DNA of 36,328 nucleotides from Pseudomonas sp. ATCC PTA-122608 (GTDB lineage Bacteria > Pseudomonadota > Gammaproteobacteria > Pseudomonadales > Pseudomonadaceae), in the NCBI RefSeq assembly GCF_001952855.1, contig NZ_LPNO01000035.1, positions 4,740 through 41,067 of the forward strand, read 5' to 3'. Shown in pieces: positions 17,901 through 24,900 of the stretch. The notes below the pieces were generated by a model. That model saw nothing but the letters and a program-made list of their open reading frames with translations, ran no database searches and was not told the DNA's origin. The number at the start of each line of letters is the position of its first letter. The first letter of the stretch is position 1. The translations under genes were made by a program, and so were the position numbers.

Positions 17901-18501
17901 CACTGGTGACATCGGGCGCTACCTGCCGGACGGCAATATCGAGTACCTGGGCCGCAACGACGACCAGGTGAAAATCCGTGGCCTGCGCATCGAGCTGGGG
18001 GAAATTCAGGCGCGGTTGACCGAATACCCACAGGTCAATGAAGCGGTGGTGTTAGCCCGGGACGAGCGCCTGGTGGCGTACTACACCGGCGTGCAGGCGG
18101 ATATCGAACAACTGCGTGCCCATCTGCTGGCGCGCTTGCCGGACTTCATGGTGCCGGCGGTATTCGTGCACCTGGAGGCCTTGCCGTTGAGCCCCAACGG
18201 CAAACTCGACCGCAAGGCGCTGCCGGCGCCAGGCGTTGAGTCGCTGATCGTGCGCGAGTACGAAGCCCCGGTGGGCGACACCGAAATCACCCTGGCGCGC
18301 TTGTGGGCCGAGCTGCTGAAGGTGGAGCGGGTAGGGCGCCATGACAATTTCTTCGAGCTGGGCGGGCACTCGCTGCTGGCTGTCAGCTTGATCGGGCGCT
18401 TGCGTCAGGAAGGTATGGAAGCCGATGTGCGGGGGCTGTTCGAACAACCGACCCTGGCGGGCTACGCCGCAATTACCGAACGAATGGAGATCGTCCTGTG
18501 A
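5581..18501 (+). CDS. viscB: NRPS, second synthetase of a viscosin-type lipopeptide, modules Thr3-Val4-Leu5-Ser6
   Basis: A 4306-residue cytoplasmic synthetase with four complete C-A-PCP modules and no thioesterase. It begins with about 60 residues resembling a TubC-type N-terminal docking domain, then a C domain. HHxxxDH motifs lie at about 228, 1303, 2360 and 3415. PCP serines are at 1086, 2140, 3197 and 4264. All four C domains also carry the HHxxxxxGD motif of dual condensation/epimerisation domains, so each should epimerise the residue delivered by the previous module: Glx2, Thr3, Val4 and Leu5. Specificity residues read Thr, Val, Leu, Ser. The stop overlaps the start of the third gene by four bases, so translation is probably coupled. 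The 5' part is C-rich and the gene becomes progressively more G-rich. Synteny and module order match viscB/massB/wlpB. Confidence 0.96.
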   Translation: MQFSKLLAALSTHPIRLQMDEGDLIILGDDDALDDALWDQLIAHKPQLLDLVAQHGGDWLSPAYRITPDMLPLVNLDQPAIDRIVASIPGGAANVQDIYPLAPLQEGMLYHHLSAHQGDPYVLHAQFVFDSRARLETFAQALQWVIDRHDILRTSMAWERLDEPLQVVWRKASLVCEEARLDGDAMTQLQALYDARNYRMDLGQAPLLRLVFAEDPRNQRVVAMLLFHHTILDHTALDVVRREIQLHLAGQTEQAGAPVPFRNYIAQVRHGVSEQAHEAFFREMLADIDEPTLPFGLQDVQGDGHGIDETRIAVDSDLSRRLRAQARPLGVSPASVMHLALAQVLGKVSARDSVVFGSVMLGRMGAGEGSDQALGMFINTLPLRVDVGEQSVRDGVQATHKRLTELLNHEHASLALAQRCSGVAAPTPLFSAILNYRHSNASDTQAVIDIAEGIQVLGAEERTNYPLTVNVDDLGEGFAFTVMVDASIGATRIADYLHTTLENLVLALEHTPDAPLHSLGILPADERQHLLHGLNASTQHYADSALIHQQVEAHAASHPQAIALRFEHQHLSYRELNERANQVAHGLLKHGIRPDDRVAICVERGQEMIIGLLGILKSGAGYVPIDPAYPQERIAYTLQDSAPLAVLVQHNTRHLVGDVTSIDLNSQQHEPIVNPNVAISSSSLAYVIYTSGSTGLPKGVMIEHRNVARLFSATEHWFKFNANDTWALFHSFAFDFSVWEIWGALMHGGQLLVVPQLVSRSPDECYALLCEAGVSILNQTPSAFRQLIAAQGRSQQLHSLRQVIFGGEALEPGILKPWYARVTNSGTRLVNMYGITETTVHVTYRALEAADALLVGVSPIGVRIPDLQLYVLDARREPVPSGVVGELYVGGAGVARGYLNRDELTAERFLADPVTGLRLYKTGDLGRLLADGSVEYLGRNDDQVKIRGFRIELGEIEARLATCEGVREAVVIAREDEPGDKRLVAYVIPQQDHAPTAAELRDHLLLSLAEYMVPSAFVLLDTFPLTTNGKLDRKALPAPDADALARRGYEAPQGTVETAIAHLWQDLLKIDRVGRQDNFFELGGHSLLAVKLIERMRQLELSADVRVLFGQPTLAALAAAVGGQHEVQVPANLISEATRHITPDMLPLVDLDQQAIDHIVANVPGGVGNVQDIYGLAPLQAGILYHHLATTEGDPYVLQVQFSFSGHEPVEAFIRALQSVIERNDILRTGIMWEGLDEPVQVVLRQALLVVEQVDVDPHNDVLAQLQARFDPRHYRLDLSRASLMRFAYAEDQGRHVGILLLHHILLDHTALQVLVEEMSASLAGETGLLPDAVQYRNYVAQARLGVSAAQHEAFFSEMLGDIDEPTLAFGLHDVNRDGSGVREAHLPVDPALSLGLREQARQLGVSAASLVHLAWAQVLGQVSGQDDVVFGTVLLGRLQGGEGADRALGMFINTLPLRVSVGAVGVQAGVRATHARLAQLLGHEHASLSLAQRCSGVSGALPLFSTLLNYRHSAPGEAPGASPFADAGIEILSSEERSNYPLVLNVDDLGVGFALTVQGVAEVDVQRVGDYMLSALRNLVTALQQAPTTALHQVSILPAAERHQVLVEFNATDHAYPAGSTVHALFEAQALATPEAVAVVHGHASLSYRDLNLRANRLAHYLIDQGVTPGHSVVIALPRSIDLLVSQLAILKCAAVYIPLDVNAPEERQAFMVQDSHATHVLRDLAALNLDMQPTHNPNLAQSAESVAYIMYTSGSTGAPKGVQVPHRAVTRLVINNGYADFNSRDRVAFASNPAFDASTLDVWAPLLNGGCVVVVEHATLLSQAAFAALLQEQSVSVLWMTAGLFHQYADGLMPMFRQLRYLIVGGDVLDPQVIGRVLEHGAPQHLLNGYGPTEATTFSTTFEITSVGEGGIPIGRPIGNSRAYVLDARQQPVPLGVVGELYIGGAGVAKGYLNQPQLTAEKFIVDPFGDDLLYRTGDLASWQADGTLLYQGRNDHQLKIRGFRIEPGEIENCLADFPGVKDTVVLAREDEPGDKRLVAYYTAQAPLSIEALRAHLQSRLPDYMVPSAYVWLELLPLTANGKLDRKGLPAPDQDSLLSRGFEAPEGEVETLLAQIWQDVLKVERVGRFDHFFELGGHSLLAVSLIERMRQAGLSADVRVLFNQPSLAALAAAVGSGREIVVPANGIAPDCPRITPSMLTLVKLDQAAIDRIVATVPGGAANVQDIYPLAPLQEGILYHHISAEQGDPYLLQSRMAFDSVERLQAFMGALQKVVARHDILRTGVVWEGLDSPVQVVWRHAELVVQNVALDPADGDVIEQLHARFDARHYRLDITQAPLLRMVYAQDPAHQRVAAILLFHHLALDHTAMEVVGQEMRAFLFNQADDLPVAAPFRNYVAQARLGVSAQEHEQFFREMLADIDEPTLPFGVQDVQGDGRDIEEAELPVDAVLALRIREQARQLGVSAASLMHLAWGQVLGLASGRQDVVFGTVLMGRMQAGEGADRALGMFINTLPLRVDVGAIAVRVGVKATHARLSALLGHEHASLALAQRCSGVPTSMPLFSALLNYRHSSPGEMARDGHGIWEGVQLLGGEERSNYPLTLSVDDLGTGFGLTVLALQSIGAQRLCDYMHSALEQLVEALEQAPQTPLNQLPVLPAAEREKLLRTFNATARDYPQGQTLHAAFEAQAERLPQAIAVSQDGQHLTYQQLNQRANQLAHHLLALGVQPDDRVAICCRRGPQMLIGLLAILKSGAAYVPVDPAYPAERIAYLLQDSAPVAVLAEESTRGVLGDVAIVDLHGAYAGESNPQIASLTPANLAYVIYTSGSTGQPKGVMVEHRTVENLVHWHCEAFDLHAHSHTSSVAGFGFDAMAWEVWPALCVGATLHLPPAQVGNENIDELLAWWLAQPLDVSFLPTPVAEYAFSQELQHPSLRTLLIGGDRLRQFNQERRFAVINNYGPTEATVVATSGRVHAGQPLHIGKPMANATVYLLDEQQRPVPVGVAGELYVGGSGVARGYLNRPDLTAERFLDDPFNPGGMYRTGDLARWLPDGNIEYLGRNDDQVKIRGVRIELGEIETRLAAVEGVKEAVVLVRDGRLVAWFTEQIPLDIETLRAELHSQLPEAMVPVAYVKLDSWPLTANGKLDRKALPAPDQAAMLSREYEAPQGDVETTLARIWAEVLQVEQVGRHDHFFELGGHSLLAVSLIERMRQVGLSADVRVLFSQPTLAALAAAVGSGREVVVPVNRIAADCQRITPSMLSLVELDQPTLDLIVASVPGGAANVQDIYPLAPLQEGIFYHHISAQQGDPYLLQSHLAFDSLERLQAFARALQSVINRHDILRTGVVWEGLQQPLQVVWREAELSVQAVQMGTGDVLAQLHRQFDPRHYRVPMSQAPLVRLVYAEDPRQQRVVAILLFHHIALDHTALDGVRHEMQASLLGQPGITDEATPYRNYVAQARLGVSEQEHEAFFREMLADIHEPTLPFGLQDVQGDGSAIEEVSEALSPALSRRLRTQARLLGVSAASMFHLAWAQVLACTSSQDNVVFGTVLLGRMQGGKGSDRALGMFINTLPLRVDVGGIGARAAVKATHARLTALLGHEHASLALAQRCSGVAAPLPLFSAMLNYRHSDSQQAAVSPAWQGIETLASEERTNYPLTLNVDDQGDGFRLTAMTPAQIGAQRICGYMQAALFGLVEALEQSPQLPLDRLSILGPQEREQLLFGFNATEVGYNLDQTLHGLFEAQVERTPDALAVKAGDQHLSYRELNARANQLAHHLRELGVQPDSRVAICVERGVEMVIGLFAILKSGGGYVPLDPAYPLERIAYMLQDSAPAAVLVQGETRSLLGDVAVPVVDLDRNTWEHQALSNPHVDGLTPQHQAYVIYTSGSTGQPKGVINEHAGVVNRLLWMQDAYGLTARDAVLQKTPFSFDVSVWEFFWPLFTGARLVMARPGGHKDPAYLCEVIEAEQITTLHFVPSMLDVFLAHGDVSQSAGLLRVMCSGEALPGSLVRRFKQQLPGIGLYNLYGPTEAAVDVTAWNCARPEVPDNTPIGKPIANTRMYLLDARLQPVPLGVVGELFIGGVQVARGYLHRPELTAERFLKDPFSAGRLYRTGDIGRYLPDGNIEYLGRNDDQVKIRGLRIELGEIQARLTEYPQVNEAVVLARDERLVAYYTGVQADIEQLRAHLLARLPDFMVPAVFVHLEALPLSPNGKLDRKALPAPGVESLIVREYEAPVGDTEITLARLWAELLKVERVGRHDNFFELGGHSLLAVSLIGRLRQEGMEADVRGLFEQPTLAGYAAITERMEIVL
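8961..12125 (+). other. NRPS module 4: C(dual)-A(Val)-PCP
   Basis: The C domain has YHHLATTEGDPY and LHHILLDH, dual type, acting on Thr3. A-domain positions: D235, A236, L239 (FDASTL), W278, I299, G301, G322, T330, F331. This is a close variant of the Val code DAFWIGGTFK. Val is predicted, with Ile possible; residue 4 is Val in viscosin and allo-Ile in massetolide A. PCP Ser at nt 11998. Confidence 0.85.
12126..15300 (+). other. NRPS module 5: C(dual)-A(Leu)-PCP
   Basis: The C domain has YHHISAEQGDPY and FHHLALDH, dual type, acting on Val4. A-domain positions read D, A, W, F, L, G, N, V, V, the Leu code DAWFLGNVVK. Its protein sequence is more diverged from the Leu1 and Leu7 A domains than those two are from each other (for example AQVGNENIDELLAWW here against AHDGAEDIDALL in both). 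PCP Ser at nt 15169. Confidence 0.9.
15301..18501 (+). other. NRPS module 6: C(dual)-A(Ser)-PCP
   Basis: The C domain has YHHISAQQGDPY and FHHIALDH, an intact dual signature, so on motif grounds Leu5 could be epimerised. A-domain positions: D235, V236, W239 (FDVSVW), H278 (HFVPS), M299, S301, L322, V330, D331, the Ser code DVWHMSLVDK. The A domain is nearly identical to that of module 8. PCP Ser at nt 18370. Confidence 0.9.
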
Positions 18502-21500
18502 GCATCATTGAACTGTTGGCGACACTCAAGACCAAGGATGTACAACTGGCGCTCAAGGGCGACCAGTTGTCGGTGCAGGGCAATAAACAGGCCCTGAGTG
18601 ACCCGGCATTGGTGGCCTCGCTGCGCGAACATAAACCGGCGCTGATCGAGCTGATCAAGGCCGGAGAGTACTCGGCCACCAAGGCCGGTGAAGTCGAGGT
18701 GCCGGCCAATGGCATTCCCGCCGGTGCCCAGCGGATTACGCCGGCGATGCTGACGCTGTCGAGCCTGAGCCAGGCCTCGATTGACCGCATCATCGAAACC
18801 GTCGACGGCGGCGCGGCCAACGTACAGGACATCTACCCGCTGGCACCGCTGCAGGAAGGCATTCTTTACCACCATGTGAGTGCCGAACACGGCGACCCCT
18901 ACGTCATGCAGTCGCAGTTCGCCTTCGACAGCCTTGAGCGTTTCAAGGGGTTTGCCCAGGCATTGCAGGGCGTGATGGATCGCCATGACATCCTGCGCAC
19001 CGCCGTGATCTGGGAGGGCCTGGAAGAGCCTTCGCAAGTGGTATGGCGCGCGGCTCGATTGCCGGTGCAATTGATTGAACTGAACCCCGCCGACGGGGAT
19101 ATCGCGACCCAGTTGCATAGCATGTTTGATGGCCGTCACTACCGCCTGGACGTCACCCGCGCACCGCTTGTTCGCCTTGTAGGCGCCTGGGATGAAGCCC
19201 GGCAGCGCATGGTCGCTTTGCTGTTGTTCCACCACATGGCCCTGGACCACAGCGCCTTGGACGTGGTGCGCCACGAAATGCAGGCTTACTTGCAGGGCCA
19301 GGGGGATCAGTTGGGCCAGGCGGTGCCTTTTCGTAACTACGTGGCCCAGGCGCGCCTGGGGATCAGCGAGCAGCAACACGAAGCGTTCTTTCGCGAGATG
19401 CTCGGGGACATCACTGAGCCGACCTTGCCGTTTGGTTTGCAGGATGTGCAGGGCGACGGCCAGGAGATTGCCGAAGTCGACTGGCCGTTGCCGCCAGCGC
19501 TCAATCAGCGTTTGCGGGCCCAGGCGCGGCAGTTGGGGGTGAGTGCCGCCAGCCTGTTCCATATGGGCTGGGCGCAGGTATTGAGTGCCCTGGCAGGCAA
19601 GGCGCAGGTGGTGTTCGGCACCGTCTTGATGGGCCGCATGCAGGGTGGGCACGCCACGGACCGGGCCCTGGGGATTTTCATCAATACCTTGCCGTTTCGC
19701 GTGGATGTCGGCGCCGAAGCGGTGCGCGCCGGGGTCAAGGCCACGCACGCGCGGTTGACCACCTTGTTGCGTCATGAACATGCCGCCTTGGCCCTGGCCC
19801 AGCGGTGCAGTGGTGTGGCCGCGCCGATGCCGCTGTTCAGCGCATTGCTCAACTATCGCCACAGTGGCTCGGGCACCAGTACCGACGCGGCGGCGGCCTG
19901 GCAGGGCATCGAGATCTTGAGCTCCGAGGAGCGCACCAACTACCCGTTGACCCTGAGTGTCGATGACCTGGGGGACGGGTTTATCCTGCGTTTGCTGGCG
20001 AGTACCCAAGTCGATGCGCAGGCTGTTTGTGCTTATGTGCAAACGGCCCTGGGAAACATGGTGCAGGCGCTGGAGCAGGCGCCCGACACCTCGTTGAATC
20101 GTCTGTCGGTGCTGCCCGAGGCTGAGCGGCGGCATCTGCTGGAGCAATTCAACGCGACAGCGGTCGACTTTCCCCAGGGCACCACCCTGCACGGGCGTAT
20201 CGAAGCGCAAACGTCGCTGACCCCGGACGCGGTGGCCGCCGTGTATCAAGGCCGTCAGCTGACCTACGCCGAATTGAACCAACAAGCCAACCTGCTGGCC
20301 CATCACCTGCTGGCCCTGGGGGTAAAACCCGACGACCGCGTGGCCATCGTCGCCCGGCGCGGGCTGGACACCCTGGCCGGATTGCTGGCGATCCTCAAGG
20401 CCGGCGCCTGCTACGTACCGGTGGACCCGTCGCACCCGGCCGAGCGCCTGAGCTACCTCCTCAGTGACAGCGCCCCGGTCGCGGTACTGACGCAACACGC
20501 ACTGCTGGAGCGCTTGCCCGCGCTCGACGTGCCGGTGATCAACCTGGACCGTTTTACCTGGCATCACCATTCGGCCAGCAACCCCCAAGTTGCTGTCACG
20601 CCGTCCAACCTGGCCTACGTGATCTACACCTCCGGCTCCACCGGCCTGCCCAAAGGCGTGATGGTGGAACACCACACCGTGGCCAACCTGGTGGACTGGC
20701 ATTGCACCGCGTTTGACCTGTGCGCCGGCCGTCACACCGCCAGCGTCGCCGGGTTCGGCTTTGACGCGATGGCCTGGGAGGTCTGGCCGGCCCTGTGCGT
20801 GGGCGCGACCTTGCACCTGCCGCCGGCCCATGACGGCGCAGAGGACATCGACGCGCTGCTGGAATGGTGGCGCGCACAACCACTGGACGTGTGTTTCCTG
20901 CCCACGCCAGTGGCCGAATATGCGTTCAGCCAGAACATCGAACACCCGACCTTGCGCACCTTGCTGATTGGCGGCGACCGCCTGCGCCAGTTCCCCCGGG
21001 CACAGCGTTTCGAGGTGATCAACAACTACGGCCCCACCGAAGCCACGGTGGTCGCCACCTCCGGGCGGATTGAACCCGGGCAGCCGTTGCATGTTGGCAA
21101 ACCCATCGCCAATGCCAGGGTTTACCTGTTGGACGAACTGCAGCGCCCGGTGCCCATGGGCGTTGCCGGTGAACTGTATGTGGGCGGCAAGGGCGTGGCG
21201 CGGGGTTATCTGAACCGTCCGGAAATGACTGCCGAGCGCTTTCTGGATGACCCGTTCAATCCGGGCCGTATGTACCGCACCGGCGACCTCGCGCGCTGGT
21301 TGCCGGGCGGGAATATCGAGTACCTGGGCCGCAACGACGACCAGGTGAAAATCCGTGGGGTGCGCATCGAACTGGGAGAAATCGAAACCCGCCTCAACCA
21401 GTTGCCCGGCCTTCAGGAAGTGGTGGTGCTGGCCCGTGAAGACCAGCCCGGCCAGCCCCGGCTGGTGGCTTACTTCACCGAAAACCCGCAGTTCGACCCC

Positions 21501-21900
21501 CTCGATGTGGGCGAGATTCGCGCACATCTGGTGGCACATCTGCCGGACTACATGGTTCCGGTGGCCTACGTAAAACTCGATGCATTGCCCCTGACCGCCA
21601 ACGGCAAGCTGGACCGCAAGGCCCTGCCAAAGCCGGACCTGGCCGCCGTCTTCACCCGTGAGTACGCGGCGCCTTATGGCGATATCGAAACAGTACTCGC
21701 GCAGATCTGGGCCGACGTGCTGCAAGTGGAACGTGTTGGGCGCCAGGATCATTTCTTTGAGTTGGGCGGCCATTCGTTGCTGGCCATGCGCATGGTGTCC
21801 CAGGTTCGCCAGCGGCTTGGGGTTGATCTGGCGCTGGGCGATTTGTTTGCCAATGCCGAACTGGCGGCGGTGGCGCAGGTGCTTGCCCAGTCCGGGCGCA
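18498..21900 (+). other. NRPS module 7: docking-C(dual)-A(Leu)-PCP
   Basis: The C domain has YHHVSAEHGDPY and FHHMALDH, dual type, making Ser6 D. A-domain positions read DAWFLGNVVK, Leu. The stretch from GVMVEHHTVANL to RTLLIGGDRLRQF is almost identical to the Leu1 A domain. The PCP (Ser at nt 21774) is of a different subtype from most others here (RMVSQVRQRLGVDLALGDLF); it is the one that feeds the LCL domain of module 8. Confidence 0.9.
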
Positions 21901-24900
21901 GCACCTTGCCGGATATCCTGCCGACGGCGCGGGATACGGATTTGCCGCTGTCGTTTGCCCAGCAACGCTTGTGGTTTCTGGCGCTGATGGAAGGCGCCAA
22001 CACCGCCTACAACATCCCCATCGGCCTGCGCCTGCGCGGGCAGTTGCACGTCGATGCGTTGCAACGGGCCCTGGCGCGGATTGTCGCGCGGCACGAGACC
22101 TTGCGCAGCCGGTTCGCCCAGCAGGATGACCACGCCCACGTGCTGATCGTGCCGCCTGAAGAGATGATGCCGCTGCAAGTGCAGGACCTGCGTCGTCACC
22201 CCGAAGCACAGCAGGTGCTGGAAGCCTTGATCCAGGGCGAAGCCTCGGCGCCTTTCGATTTGCAGCGCGGCCCATTGCTGCGCGGGCGCCTGGTGATCAT
22301 GGCCGAGGATCATCACGTGTTGCTGCTGACCATCCACCACATCGTGTCAGATGGCTGGTCCATGGGCGTGCTGACCCGCGAACTGATGGCGTTGTACCAA
22401 GCCTTCAGCCGTGGTGAGGCTGACCCATTGCCGCCATTGCCGATCCAGTACAGCGACTTCGCCGTGTGGCAGCGCCTGTGGCTCAGCGGTGAAGTGCTGC
22501 ATCGCCAGAGCAGCTACTGGCAACAAACCCTGGCCGGTGCCCCGGCATTGCTGATGTTGCCGACCGACCGTCCACGCCCGGCCCAGCAGGACTACGCCGG
22601 CAGCAGTGTCGACGTGCGCCTGGATGAACGCCTGACCGCCGGGCTCAAGGCCCTCAGCCAGCGCCACGGCACCACGCTGTACATGGTGATGATGACGGCG
22701 TGGGCTTCGTTGCTCGCGCGCTTGGCCGGGCAGGAGGAAGTGGTGATTGGCTCGCCCGTCGCCAACCGCCAGCGGGCCGAGGTGGAAGGCTTGATCGGGC
22801 TGTTCGTCAACACCCTGGCGGTGCGCATCGATACCTCGGGCGAGTTGAGTGCCGAGGCGCTGCTGGCGCGGGTCAAGGGGCTGGCCCTGGACGCCCAGGC
22901 TCATCAGGATCTGCCGTTTGAGCAGGTGGTGGAAATCACCCGGCCATTGCGCAGCCTGGCCCATAGCCCGCTGTTCCAGACGATGTTGACCTGGCAGGAC
23001 AGCGATGCGCCGGTCCTGGCCCTGGGCGACCTGAGCCTTGAAGGGATTGTGGAGGACAGTCACTTTGCCAAATTCGACCTGTCCCTGAACCTCGGCGAGA
23101 CCCGGGGCGAAATTCGCGGCACCCTGGAATACGCCATCGCGTTGTTTGATGAGTCGACCATGCAGCGTTATGTCCGCTACTTCACCCGGGTGCTGCAGGC
23201 CATGGTGGATAACGATCAGGCGGTGCTGGAGCACGCTGAATTGTTGGACGCGCGGGAGCGCCAGCACCTGCTGTTGGACTTCAACGACACCGACGTGGAT
23301 TACAACCTCGAGCAGACGCTGCACGGTATGTTCGAAGCCCAGGTTGCACGAACGCCGGATGCGCTGGCGGTGAAGGCAGGCTCGGAGTGCCTGAGCTATC
23401 GCGAGCTGAACGAACGGGCCAATCAGTTGGCGCACCATCTGCGGGAGCTGGGTGTTCAACCGGATTCGCGGGTGGCGATTTGCGTCGAGCGTGGCCTGGA
23501 GATGGTCATTGGCCTGTTCGCGATCCTCAAGGCGGGAGGCGGCTATGTGCCGCTGGACCCGGCGTATCCGCTGGAACGTATCGCCTACATGCTCAAGGAC
23601 AGCGCCCCGGCAGCCGTGCTGGTGCAGGGCGAAACCCGTGCGCTGCTGGGCGACGTCACGGTGCCGGTGGTGGACCTGGACCGGAGCACCTGGCAGCACC
23701 AATCAACGTCCAACCCACGAGTGGACGGGCTGACCGCGCAGCATCAGGCCTATGTGATCTACACCTCGGGTTCCACCGGCCAACCGAAGGGCGTGATCAA
23801 CGAGCACGCAGGCGTGGTCAACCGCCTGCTGTGGATGCAGGACGAGTACGGGCTGACTGCGCAGGACAGGGTGTTGCAGAAAACTCCGTTCAGCTTCGAC
23901 GTGTCGGTGTGGGAGTTTTTCTGGCCGCTGTTCACTGGCGCCCGGTTGGTGATGGCGCGTCCTGGCGGGCATAAAGACCCGGCCTACCTGTGTGATGTGA
24001 TCGAGTCCGAGCAGATCACCACACTGCACTTTGTGCCTTCGATGCTGGACGTGTTCCTGGCCCAGGGCGACGTCAGCCAGAGCGCCGGGCTGGTGCGGGT
24101 GATGTGCAGCGGTGAAGCGCTGCCCGGCAGCCTGGTGCGCCGTTTCAAACAGCAGTTGCCGGGCATCGGTTTGTACAACCTCTACGGCCCGACTGAAGCG
24201 GCGGTGGACGTGACGGCTTGGGATTGCGCCGGACCGGTTACGCCGGACAACACCCCCATCGGCAAGCCGATTGCCAACACCCGCATGTACCTGCTGGACG
24301 GGCAGTTGCAGCCGGTGCCGTTGGGTGTGGTGGGTGAGTTGTTCATCGGTGGCGTGCAAGTGGCGCGGGGTTACTTGCACCGTCCTGAGCTGACGGCCGA
24401 ACGCTTCCTCAAGGACCCGTTCAGCAACGGCCGGATGTACCGCACCGGCGACGTCGGGCGCTACCTGCCGGACGGCACCATCGAGTATTTGGGCCGCAAT
24501 GACGACCAGGTGAAAATCCGTGGCCTGCGCATCGAGCTGGGTGAGATTCAGGCGCGACTGCTGCAATTCCCGCAGATCAACGAAGCCGCTGTGGTCGCCC
24601 GCGATTCCCGTCTGGTGGCCTACTACACCGGCGTGCAGGCCGACATCGATGCCCTGCGCAGCCACCTGCTGGAGCAGCTTCCGGACTACATGGTGCCGGC
24701 GACCTTCATGCATCTGGAGGCCTTGCCCCTGAGCCCCAACGGCAAGCTCGACCGCAAGGCATTGCCGGTACCGGGCCTGGAATCGGTGATCGCCCGGGAA
24801 TACGTCGCGCCCGTGGGTGAAACCGAAATCACCCTGGCTGGCCTCTGGGCTGATTTGCTCAAGGTGGAGCGGGTGGGGCGGCATGACAATTTCTTCGAGC

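Noticed and set aside
21890..23270. A separate epimerisation domain or transferred foreign segment in the third NRPS
   Set aside because: The segment differs from its neighbours because it is an LCL-type C domain with HHIVSDGWS; composition and frame are continuous with the gene.
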